A stretch of 64,000 nt of DNA from Xiphydria camelus. Taxonomy: Eukaryota > Arthropoda > Insecta > Hymenoptera > Xiphydriidae. The position numbers and the translations under genes are program-made. Numbering within the stretch: position 1 is the first letter of the stretch; each line of letters starts with the position of its first letter. The stretch is taken from positions 13,190,424 through 13,254,423 of the forward strand of contig OY783192.1 of assembly GCA_963678675.1 (NCBI GenBank), in the 5' to 3' direction. The notes under the pieces were generated by a model that made no database searches, was not told the origin of the DNA, and was given only the letters and a program-made list of their open reading frames with translations. Shown in pieces: positions 22,249-33,000 of this stretch.

Positions 22249-22433
22249 AGGCGGCGAGCGAATATTGTTTAGCAGCGCCTCTCCTAGGCGAACCGAAACA
22301 TTTATTACGGGAACTGACCAGAGTCACTTAGGTCGGGTGTCCACCGGGTCGAGCCGACCAGAATCGCTGAGCCGATCGCTGAGCACTTGAGTATATCTAT
22401 ATATACCCAATCTGTATATCTATATATACCCAA

Positions 22434-22495
<62 letters not shown>

Positions 22496-24018
22496 CAAGT
22501 GTCCAGCGATCGGCCCAATTGTGGTCGGCCCGATCCGGTGGACACCCGGCCTTGTAGTTAAGTGACCGTAGGACCTGATGTGTCAATGTCAACTTGCTGG
22601 CAATGGATACTATAATTTATTTCAGCTTTCAGGCTGTAAAATTTATGCATCATAATGATGCTTCGTATAAAAATGGCCTAAAATTAGTCTTTTCTAAACA
22701 TGTTTTAAATGCGAGTAAGCGCACACACACACAAATGTGGTATAACCCAAATTTCTGTGATAGAAAACCGTGTGATTCGCCAGACATCAGTAACTCTTAA
22801 TCCATATTCAGTTACTTTAGAAGTAAGTAGTCAATAGCTTTCCCCTTGCGACTTTGTCCGCGTGAATCACGAAATAATCTCGTCTTTATTTTACTCCCTT
22901 AAGGGAGTTGGTATATAGATAGTAGATATATTTAAAAAAACGTGCGTATTCAAATGCAACGTTGTATTAAAATTTCAAAGCAATCGGTGAATAACTTTCG
23001 GAAATTTAAGATACATTTTTATTCATTTACCTCCTTAAGGAGTAGGTATATAAAGAGTAGGTATATATGAAAAACGCGCGTGTTCGAATGCAACGTTATG
23101 TCCAAATTTCAAAGCAATCGGTAAAGAACTTTCGGAGATCTTACGACGCGGTCTCAACGTGTCGACATTGACGTGACACATGCACAATACAGGTATATAG
23201 TGCTCTCGCCCAGTTTATGACCCTGTGAGACCGCGACGTTAGACCTTGAAGAAACGAATATAACATTTTTATTTAAACGTGTATATGGAAGATAGAAGAA
23301 GATAGATAGCGGTGTTTATTAGAATGGGTATTGTGGAAAGCGGTTCATTAGGACTCGTCCAGTAATTAATCCTTCCGGGAAAGGTGCATGGCTGCGGGCT
23401 CATTGACAGCCTAAATTCGCAAAAACCTACCGCTTCGCCATTGTGACCGATTTACAAAATGTATCAAGTGACTTGAGTTTGTGTTAATATGTGTTCCGTC
23501 GCAAGGGGACTTCTATGTCATTTCTTACCGCTCACTATCATCGCAACCTAAGTAACGCGCCAATCTAGATCTAATCTCTACATCGATCGCGAACAGTGTA
23601 TGGCTTTCCTGGATAAACCAGGTATCAAAATTCCCCAATTGTCCATCGACTGCATCCGACATTCCTCCCCTTAATCCAGCTCGGATCGCTTTTGTGACGG
23701 TACCTATTGAAGCAGGCACTGCGAGAGACGGCTAGCTACGAATCGCTCTAAAATTACCTTCGGAGAAAAGTTCGGAACTGCGACATTTACGACCTAGGTA
23801 TGTTTATCGAAATATTCGTTTCGCCTACGACGCGATTAATTCTAGTCGGCGAATTATTTGTGGTCGATGCTACCAAGAAGCACGAATCGACCCTCCTAAT
23901 TCCGTCGCTTGTTGCGATGGAACAGGATTGACAGCTGGCACGTCGCAGTCAACTCATTCCCGTGGAAACTGTACAAAGTCGCCGATGGTTGCGCAGGTAG
24001 CAAATTCGCTCGCCGCCT
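22249..24018 (+). mobile_element. 1.77-kb non-autonomous element, copy 1 (empty of Kolobok)
   Basis: Inverted ends AGGCGGCGAGCGAAT are flanked by AT on both sides. The whole element is present again, inverted and nearly identical, at 56765-61230, where a 2.75-kb element is inserted at its ACTCCCTTAAGGGAGT site (here at about 22904). An open frame of 64 codons (23719-23525, minus) differs by one residue between the copies and has no known domain. An internal GC-rich hairpin with a TA loop lies at 22333-22556. No transposase is encoded. Confidence 0.85.
22333..22556. repeat. Hairpin MITE with (TA)n loop
   Basis: Arms GGTCGGGTGTCCACCGG... and ...CCGGTGGACACCCGGCC pair over about 55 bp around a dinucleotide run of roughly 26 TA units. 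The inverted copy at about 60985-61150 has only about 11 TA units, so the loop length varies while the arms are conserved. Confidence 0.75.
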
Positions 24019-24353
24019 ATAGGTCACGCACTTTTACCTGTGCCTTGCGCTTCTTCCCAAATCCTCATTCAACGGTAAAACAAAACTCATATGCATGTAT
24101 AAAACGAGATTATCAATCACCCGTTGAGTATGCCACTAACGGTTAATAGAAATATTTATATCGCTTTTAGCTATTAGATAAGTATAGCTGATAGAATATT
24201 AAGACTACCCAATAGTACAGCAGGGGATTCCAACATTTGTCAGTTTTTACTCTAAAAACGTGGTTATGTGATGCAGCATGAAATACGGTTTAGTTTACCG
24301 TATAGAATTCTGAAAAATATTAGCCAATATAAAAAAGCCGTTCCATCAACAGC
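24019..24353. other. No gene recognised
   Basis: Short spacer between the 1.77-kb element and the THAP/SWIM-like element. No repeat or reading frame of note. Confidence 0.4.
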
Positions 24354-24512
24354 AAGGAATAGGGAAGCTGCACGAACCGGCGAACAGTGCTCCCTAGTGA
24401 TCGCTGCTGGAATATAGTTGGTATAAACAAAACGTGTCAGTAAATTTTTTTAAGTCAGTGTTTTCTTCGTGTAATGTAATTTTTGAAGTATTTTGTGCAT
24501 TTGTTTCCAAAA

Positions 24513-24704
24513 ATGGACAAAGTTATTCGCTGTGGGTTTGAAAAAATTTATTTCAATAATAACAGACCATCAGAAGTGTTAAAAGGAGAGAAATTATGTG
24601 AAGCAAAACATGTGATAAATGTTCAGGAAATAGAACACCATGAACTGTTTTTTATAACTAGACATGTTATAAGACAAATGTCTATCAATTTACCCCCTTA
24701 TTAA
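24513..24704 (+). pseudogene. SWIM-family-like N-terminal fragment
   Basis: An open frame MDKVIRCGFEKIYF...SEVLKGEKLCEAKHVINVQEIEHHELFFIT resembles the segment that precedes SWIM zinc fingers in arthropod SWIM/YqaJ-type proteins (G..LY.a.HV..v). The SWIM cysteines themselves are absent, lost at the deletion junction. The match is short and from memory of the family pattern. Confidence 0.3.
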
Positions 24705-25539
24705 ATTTACCCCCTTTATAAAGTTATTTCCATCTAAGGAACTTTCAAACACAAAATATTCTTTATTTGTTTCGTAAGAGTCAAAACAACACTGTGTTTC
24801 AACACTACTTTTTGTATTGACGGGATGGATTATTCTTTCAACCTCTTCATCTTCATTGTCAGCTTGTATCACCTGCGTAATTTTAGGGCTGAAAACAGTT
24901 TCAGAAGTGCGGTCGATCCTTTTCATATATCTTTTAAAACGAGAAATAGTCTGCGTCTCCGCTTCTGTTGAAATTTGGGACCGTGTCGCAGAGAATATAG
25001 TTGGAATATAAGCAGGATGAGACTGCATGGTACTTCGTTGGCCTTCGATAAAATTTGCACTACATATTTTTGAATATTTTGTTGGTACCCATAGGGTTCG
25101 TTCCAACGAACACGAGAACTGGTTCTGAACTCGACGGAGTGTGCGCAGTCTGATTTTTGGGACGGCTAGATCAGACTACGCACACTCCGTCGAGTTCAGA
25201 ACCAGTTCTCGTGTTAGTTGGAATGAACCTATAAAGAACCATCCTCACTGAAATATTGCAATGATAATAATTTTGTTCTCAAGGATTACTAACCTAAACT
25301 TACTTTTTTCGGTTAACAGCTTTTATCCACTGCTGTCGCCTTCCCACAATGATAATTTTGTTCTCAACGACTACTAAACTTACTTACTTTTTTCGGTTAG
25401 CAGCTTTTATCCACTGCTGTCGTCTTCCCATTTCGTAGGATTTACCCGGGAATGAGTAAAACTTAATATTACTGTTTTCGCAAGAATTTTCAGCATTTTT
25501 GCAATTAGTAACACAACAGTTTCGCTCCGATTTAGGCAT
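24690..25539 (-). pseudogene. THAP-domain protein, exon 2 split by a hairpin
   Basis: Exon 1 (25539-25388) begins MPKSERNCCVTNC and contains YSFPGKS and QQWIKAANRK. Exon 2 starts at 25247 (NEDGSL) but is cut by a 137-bp hairpin (25094-25230), then resumes LWVPTKYSKICSANFIEG and YIPTIF, completing a THAP domain. The fourth zinc ligand is Asn instead of His (CSAN). The remaining 100 residues are Ser/Thr/Glu-rich and run to a stop at the deletion junction. A 90-bp tandem copy of the exon 1 end and its donor lies in the intron (25290-25345). Confidence 0.65.
25094..25230. mobile_element. 137-bp hairpin MITE with ATA target duplication
   Basis: Arms of about 60 bp (GGGTTCGTTCCAACGAACAC... and its inverted copy) surround a short loop. 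ATA flanks both sides (25091-25093 and 25231-25233). The surrounding THAP reading frame shows what the site was before insertion, so the borders are certain to within a base or two. Confidence 0.85.
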
Positions 25540-25667
25540 GATTCACTTTAAAATCACTATTAAACTCTGATATACCCTAATACTGTCACGAATTGTTTAT
25601 ACCAAGAATATGCAGAGAATCTCCACCGATGGCGCCACTAATCAAGGTGCAGCTTCCCTATATCCTT

Positions 25668-27320
25668 AGCGCGATTGACTGAACTGATATTTCATATTTC
25701 GTTTTCTATAAACATATATGTACACACCAATCGTAATCTCATTTGACGCGTGTGTAATAGATTTAAAGTATAAATATACATAATTGTATAAACAATTATA
25801 TATATTTATAAAAGAATACTCCAATATACAAATAACTAGCAAATTTACTATATGGTGGTACATGTATAAGTACCCCAACATATTAAGGTAACCTATCTAT
25901 ATAAATTCGCTAATACCTACGATTATAAATCTTCCCTAAAATATCATGGGAATATTATTTCACGTAGTCGAAGGAAACTGATTACCAACTTCGCTTCAAG
26001 TTTACATGTATAGTCTACATATCAGTATAAAGAGCATTGCAGTGGTCGCTTACATATATTATATTTTTCGATCTTTTAACGGTTATAATAACGCGCTTAA
26101 GAAATATTTATAGTATTCCTTGAATATTCTAATTGAAAATACGGTAGTGTCATTGAAATCATTGTTAAGTATTTTTTCCAATATTAGACTTCAAATTTGA
26201 ATACTATATAACTAGCTTTCATTCTAATACCCCAGCGGATCTTATGCACTTCTACAAATTCTAATACAGAGATTTCACTAATTCAATATCAAATTAATTT
26301 CAATAAAATTACAAAATTCTTTAACCACTTTCCAAAACCTTTATAACCCCGAAATTTTTTAAGTTTGATTCGCGAGGGTTTTTGATGCATCCAAAAAACT
26401 TTTTTATATAATAGAGAGAAGAGAGATTAATTCCTCAAATTACATCGAACAGCGGAATGACGCCTTTCAAACTGTCGTATGATAGTTGACAACCGCAGAC
26501 ACATCTACCCCATGTAAAAATTACCCGACTAGGCCCAAATTAGGAAATGCCGCACAATTTTTATTTACGATAGGAATCAGTGGCCTAACTAAGGTCTAAT
26601 TAATATTCAGTCGGACATCCTAAACAATTTTACGAAGGCTTTCCCTGGCAATACCCAACTTTGGCTCAACCATGACATCGCTTAAGGTTGTTCACCTGTG
26701 ACTGGTCACTTCGACATATTTTTAAAAAATTTTTATGGTAGATAGTTCAAAAAATTAACTACAAAATGAGCGAAACCCGACGACGATTGACCGTCTCAAA
26801 TTTTGGTTATAAATTTTTGAAAATAATTAAATTTACATGTGTTTAGATAGGACCATCTATTTTAATTTTTTTAAATCAATGACTCGACATTTTTCAATGA
26901 AATTAAACATATAGTGTAGAAAAAGTATCAATGAATGCAGCAAAAAAAAATAATAATTAACCTCACCAAAACTTTTTGCTTCAACTCGGACCTTTTACTG
27001 ACTGACCTTTACTGAACGTAACGCTAACCCAGAGCGTCCAAAATTTTTACGTGTATTGTCTCGGTCGAACAACCTTATAATACACAATTCTTATGCAACT
27101 TATATGGGTCCAAGATGGAAACAAAGTATAACATTTTTACAAGATAAGGCTCAGCTCATCATCTAGGCATTCCAAATTGGCTATGGGAATATTTACTCGG
27201 CGAGTCTTAACCCCGAAAACGAAAAGGATTCGTAATTCTGCATAGCTTTCTCTCGCTACTCGGTCCTAAAACGCTGTAGACTTCACCAACGATAGCTTGA
27301 TACACTAACATTGTACCGTA
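25668..27320. other. AT-rich DNA, no gene recognised
   Basis: I find no domain, no TIR pair and no coding frame with a plausible family in this stretch. Confidence 0.45.
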
Positions 27321-27452
27321 TGTCTGACGGCAAGCGCAACACCACTTCAGCAGTTTTTACCGACGGTGGTCGAAAATTGCATTGGATCTAATGCAAGATT
27401 CGACCACCGTCGGTAAAAACTGCCGAAGTGGTGTTGCGCTTGCCGTCAGACA
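27321..27452. repeat. 132-bp hairpin (MITE)
   Basis: Arms of 53 bp (TGTCTGACGGCAAGCGCAAC... and its inverted copy, almost identical) are separated by 26 bp. Non-coding. Confidence 0.8.
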
Positions 27453-27861
27453 TGCTGTATACATATAAGTCAAAAAGCTTTTTTTACTCTCCATTCCAAG
27501 CTCCATAGTTTTCGCTTTCGAACGAGCAACAGTTGCTTCGCTGCATCGCTAATCCACTACCACAATGACTAACGAACCAGTATTTTGAATTCAAGAGCTT
27601 TCCTAGGTTTTCAAGGGTTGAACACATTCCCTGCCAGACCGTTTTTTTGAAGACTTTCCGTTCACGCCGCGTGGGGCGCATGCGTCCCACGCTTTACAAT
27701 TGTATTGTTTTGTTTATGGCGTATGCCTTACAATGAACACTTTCGCTGCGGATAAAGCCTAATGGCGTCAACGCACTCTCCCACTATGTGCGGATGACGC
27801 CATAATTTAACAACATATCCCTTCTGCACAGAAGAAAGGTCATCCGCAGCGAACGGGTTAA

Positions 27862-28032
27862 CACGTTGACTGCCGACAGTGCGCAGACAGACGTTTATAA
27901 GTATAGTAACGACTCACGTAAGAATTTTTTCAAAATTCCTATTCTTTACTAAATTATGTGCAAAAATATTTTACTAAATTATATGGAAATGTAAAATCCT
28001 CGGTTTAATAGACCGAGACGGCAGTGAACGTG
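27862..28032. mobile_element. piggyBac-type MITE with TTAA
   Basis: Ends CACGTTGACTGCC and GGCAGTGAACGTG are imperfect inverted repeats flanked by TTAA at 27858-27861 and 28033-28036. 171 bp, non-coding. A related 85-bp element is at 54429-54513. Confidence 0.8.
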
Positions 28033-28813
28033 TTAAGGATCGTTGGCCAACCTGATTATGTACACCCAAGGTCTACTTGCCAGTTAAGTATAATGCTCAT
28101 CTCCTACATATCACGTCAATGAGACCGTATACATCTTATATACAGAAATTTAAAATTCAGACTGTGTGTGTGTTGTGGAGTAAAGTAATTAATCCTCTAC
28201 GAGAATAGTACTTGTTTAGTATACATTTAAACGATTTTTTTTTCACGCGTTTATCTTAAATGCCAGTTGGTCAAGTTTCCTGTATAATGAAGGTTATGGA
28301 CTTTTAAGCCCTCGACATACTGCTCAGACTCACGTAAAACTTGAGATGTACTCGTATATGAATAAATGTCATACTACGAAATAAAAAATGAGCTGTAAAG
28401 ACAGTTTGATTATAGAGTAAGATGGATTGAGATGGTATAAAAATCTTGGTGTTAATCAGAAATGAATTCAGAATGTTTTTTCATAAACCTCGATTTCATC
28501 ATAAATTTTGATTTTTTATAGTCATTGATCGTCAACTAAACTCTCCTCTATTTTAAATGACTCAAAAGTAAGCAACAATGCAGCATTCTGGAATATAACT
28601 TTTCCTCTCTTCTCACTATTCGTATGTCGACAAATTCCATTACTAGACATCTGAAAATATATTATATTAGTATATATATCCTTTCAATCTCTATAATCGA
28701 AAAAATGTTTAACTAAGGTACATCTTTACTAACTTAAAGTACCGAGTTCTACTTTTTATTAAATCTGCAGTCAACCAAAAGCTTCCTCGAGAATATTGTG
28801 CGCTTTGTTTTAA
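28033..28813. other. AT-rich DNA, no gene recognised
   Basis: No coding family or paired repeat seen between the two TTAA elements. Confidence 0.4.
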
Positions 28814-29335
28814 GGTTTCTCGAGCGTTATACTAAAAATAGTGAGAAATGCTTGAAAATGATACATTCGGTAGATTGAAGTAAAAAAAAAATTCAGTTAA
28901 ATTTTCAAGTCTTTTAGGAAGCTCGTTGCAAAGATATTTGAATAATAAAATAACATGTGTTCTTATGGGTTATAGCTAACCAACCGCGATATTTCTGAGA
29001 AAAATAGTGAAAAAATTCTGAAATTTTTTGAACAGCAAGTTTAATGAACTAAAATCATCTATACCAATTTTCACGTTCATTAGGAAACCCGTTATTTTTT
29101 TTATTAATTGTTCTTTTTAAATTTAACCTTTGATAAGTCAATGTGGCTACGTTGCATGACGTACAGATGCATGACCAGATGTTTTGGGCTCCATTTTTGA
29201 ACTCACAGATACGCACATACTACTGTACGTCAAACGTTGTCGCCACATCGCACGAAGAACATACTTTAGAGTGTTACTGTACTTCAGTGGACTAACTTTT
29301 AGCAGGGAAAAAGCCCCTGTACCGCTCGAGAAACC
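28814..29335. mobile_element. 522-bp MITE with TTAA, copy 1
   Basis: Ends GGTTTCTCGAGCG/CGCTCGAGAAACC are flanked by TTAA (28810-28813, 29336-29339). A second copy in the same orientation lies at 36999-37517 and is about 90 percent alike by eye. No coding capacity. TTAA targets fit piggyBac- or Kolobok-driven elements. Confidence 0.85.
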
Positions 29336-29823
29336 TTAACTGTTACTATAGAGTGACTGGAACACTAGTTTGATAAAAAATTCGTCTATATATGAAGTAA
29401 ACAAAAAAAAATAAAACCGAACATACATATCAAACGAATTTCTCATCTTAACTCGCTGTACAATATCTTTTCCCACTCTTTCTCCTATAGATTTCAAGCA
29501 TTATGTCCACGTCAATATGTAGCTAATCAGTTTTCCGGGAATTATACCCTAATTTGCCTTAAATTATGAGGTATCAAATATATCATAAGTATAAAGCTAA
29601 GAAATACATAATAAAATCCTGTTGCATGTTAGGAGAGTACTGACAAATTTCATAAAACATCCTTGTGCGTAGCAACGAAGGAAAAGAAAATACTAAACGC
29701 AAACCTAATTTGTACGTTTCACCAAAGATATCGATTGTTTCTTTGGTTTCACTTAGAATGAATAACGCTATGGACATTCGCGTGTGTTAAGAAACCTACT
29801 AGTGCTAGATTCAAACCTTTGAA

Positions 29824-30058
29824 TTAGGCAATGCTAGTGTGACTATTTGCGCCGCTGATTGCACTAAAAAGAGCTGCGCTGTTTCTTTTAAAACTGCCAA
29901 CGTGTTCATCCGGCCATACAAACTCGCCTAAAAGAGAAGATAAATTTTGGCATAACTTTTGATAGTTTTCACGTAATACTTCTTGATACACATGTTGGTC
30001 GGGCGTAACTAGCTTGCTGTTGATCTGCAGAGCGGTGTAACATATCTTTATGAATTCT
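29824..30058 (-). CDS. Zir: Zir last exon
   Basis: Begins inside the Arg codon shared with the previous exon (..[15 protein letters not shown]), matches the final helices of DHR2 ([20 protein letters not shown]) and ends [16 protein letters not shown] at a TAA (29824-29826). The acceptor follows a nine-T tract. Confidence 0.9.
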
Positions 30059-33000
30059 CTGAAAAAAAAACAGTTTCTTAATAACACGTGGATTTGTTAT
30101 ATGAAATAATAATTGGACTTATATAAATCTTGTGGAACCTATGACAAGTTCGCTATATGTCAAATTGTTTGAACTGACTTTCACGGTCAAAATTTGATAC
30201 GTGTGCGAATCCATTGATCATTACAGGTCTCTTTAGTCGCGTTTTAATTACTCAATGAGGTCAAAATTAATTCATTGAATGAAAGTAACTGAATGAATGA
30301 GTTTACTGACATCGACTTGACGTTAAAATACTAATAGAGCTATAACAAAGAAACAATACATAGGAATACACTGCAATGGACTGTACCCTGTGAGCTATTG
30401 GTCACTCTAAGCTGTACAAAAGAACTATGTTCACACTCTAAAATGCAGTGTCTAATGAAATCTGAAAGAAATATTCCTTGAGTTTTCCAGGTTTTCCAAC
30501 CTAAAATGACTATTGTATTCCCTGAACTCCAAACATGACCCAATGCAGAGTAACTATTTTTTTATAAGGTCGGTATTATGCGCGGTTCTTCAAATTTTGC
30601 GAAAAAAATGCACGAATAATAAAAATAGAACGTCAAAATTGACAAGAAATAGTCGATAGTAACAGATATTCACAACTTCTATATAGAGATCCTTTTCAAG
30701 TGATTTACAATTTTTATCGTGCAAAACCCGGACGATTGACAGCGATCAGTCCATTCTACAAATAAACATTTTTGTTTCCTATCAGGATATAACCATCTAA
30801 ATCTTGTAAAAAATATGTAATTAATATTTTAATAAAGCGTTTAACTTGGCATAAAATATAATCGACAGTAATAGTATCTTATGTTTTTTCAGACTGTTCA
30901 ATTAGGTCGTAATACGAGGCATGGTGAGGGGACGAGGCTCGCCTTGGCTACGATCTAAACACAGTCTTAAAAGTCCGAGGATTTCAGCCGAATGACATAC
31001 ACTATTTTTTCTCACGAATGCCCACATTTCTCAAAACAAAACAAATATAAGTATACACGGCTCATTTCACGTTTATCAGTTTGGAAAAAGGACCCACTTC
31101 GAACTAAGCAATCTTTTAACAGCCTGCGGACTCCCGGTCGTTGTCATGCGAGAAAAACGCCATCTTACGGTTTAAAAATAGGCTGGAAAAGGCCTCGAAA
31201 TGGGCATGAGTGAGGAAAAATTAATTACTCCCGCCTCGTAAGTCAGCATACTGATCCACACACTCGATTCGTAATTTCACGTATGCTTGGTATTAAGGGG
31301 TAAAGCCACCATGCAACTTTTAAAAGATCGAATTTTTTTATTAGCTTAAAACCTTCATTAAACCCTCAAGAATAAGAAAAAAAAGGTCTCGTGGTCAGAA
31401 AAAATCTCGAACCGGTCGATTACGTCAGTTTGTGGAGGCGCCTCGCGGCGCGTGAAATGCATGTTAGGATGTATTGTTGGAGTTGAGGAGGTTCTTGTAA
31501 AAAGTGTGCGAAAACTGAAATTCCAAATTGTCCACTCATCAATAACAAAGCAGATGACATCAATAGAAGAATTATTATAGTCATGCGACTGCTTGCAGTA
31601 GATTTATACGGAACTAGCAGCCCGTCCCGGCTTCGCACGGATAGATTGTGGATTGATTTTGTCCGTCCACCATTGTTAGCTACGGAAAAATCCTAAACCC
31701 GACTATCAAAAAGAATTTTTATAGGGCCCATAGCTTTCATGGTACGAAGCCGAACTGTACTTGACCTCAATTTGACCTCCGCTGACCATAAAGGTCACAT
31801 GAAAATAATGGTCTCAGCGGGAAATCATTTTATAGAAACATTTTTAATACAAAACTTTTAGTATTTTTCCCGAGCTATCCAATGGTCATATTGGATTTGA
31901 CCTTGACCATGACCTTCAAGGTTATATCAAGGTCAAATTAATTTTTTTTCACGTTCAAATGTGTCCTTGACCATTTTTTTCATGTTACTTTTATTGTCAG
32001 CGGATGTCAAATTTAGGTCAAGCATAGTTCGACTTTTTGAACACCCTGTATAAGATTTACTAACTCAGAAACCTTCGCGGATATGCGTCCAACTGTTCCC
32101 CAAATTTTCATCGCAATCGGATGAACGGTTAAGGAAGGCATAATAATCATCCGTGCAGGTACTTTTTGAACACCCTGTATACGATTTACTAACTCAGAAA
32201 CCTTCGCGGGCATGCGTCCAACCATTCCCCAACTTTTCATCGCAATCGGATGAACGGTTTAGGAAGGCATAATAATCATCAGTACCGGTACTTTTTGAAC
32301 ACCTTTTATAAGATTTACTAACTCAGAAACCTTCGCGGGCATGCGTCCAACCATTCCCCAACTTTTCATCGCAATCGGATGAACGGTTTAGGAAGGCATA
32401 ATAATCATCCGTACCGGTACTTTTTGAACACCCTGTATAACATTTACTAAGTCAGAAACCTTCGCGGGCATGCGTCCAACCATTCCCCAACTTTTCATCG
32501 CAATCGGATGGACGGTTTAGGAAGGCATAATAATCATCTGTACCGGTACTTTTTGAACACCTTTTATAAGATTTACTAACTCAGAAACCTTCGCGGGCAT
32601 GCGTCCAACCATTCCCCAAAGTTTCATCGCAATCGGATGAATGGTTTAGGAAGGCATAATAATCATCCGTACCGGTACTTTTTGAACACCCTGTATAAGA
32701 TTTACTAACTCAGAAACCTTCGCGGGCATGCGTCCAACCATTCCCCAAAGTTTCATCGCAATCGGATGAACGGTTTAGGAAGGCATTTGATATTACCTTA
32801 AAGGTCACGGTCAAGGTCAAATCCAATACGACCACTGGGTAGCCAAGGGAAAATCCTTAAAGTTTTGTATTAAACATTTTTCTCTAAAATGTTTTCCCGC
32901 TGAGATAATCGGCCGTACTGGGACTTCTCTGAACACCCTGTATAAGATTTACTAACTCAGAAACCATCGCGGGCATGCGTCCAACCATTTCCCAAAATTT

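Larger units (their letters stand above)
24354..25667. mobile_element. 1.3-kb element with convergent THAP and SWIM-like gene remnants
   Basis: Imperfect TIRs (AAGGAATAGGGAAGCTGCAC and the inverted AAGGATATAGGGAAGCTGCAC), a further shared GGTATAAACAA, and AGC flanking both ends define the element. A plus-strand frame from the left end and a two-exon minus-strand THAP gene from the right end converge at about 24704. A direct repeat (AAGGGGGTAAATTT-like, minus strand) at that point suggests the junction of a large internal deletion. Confidence 0.7.
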
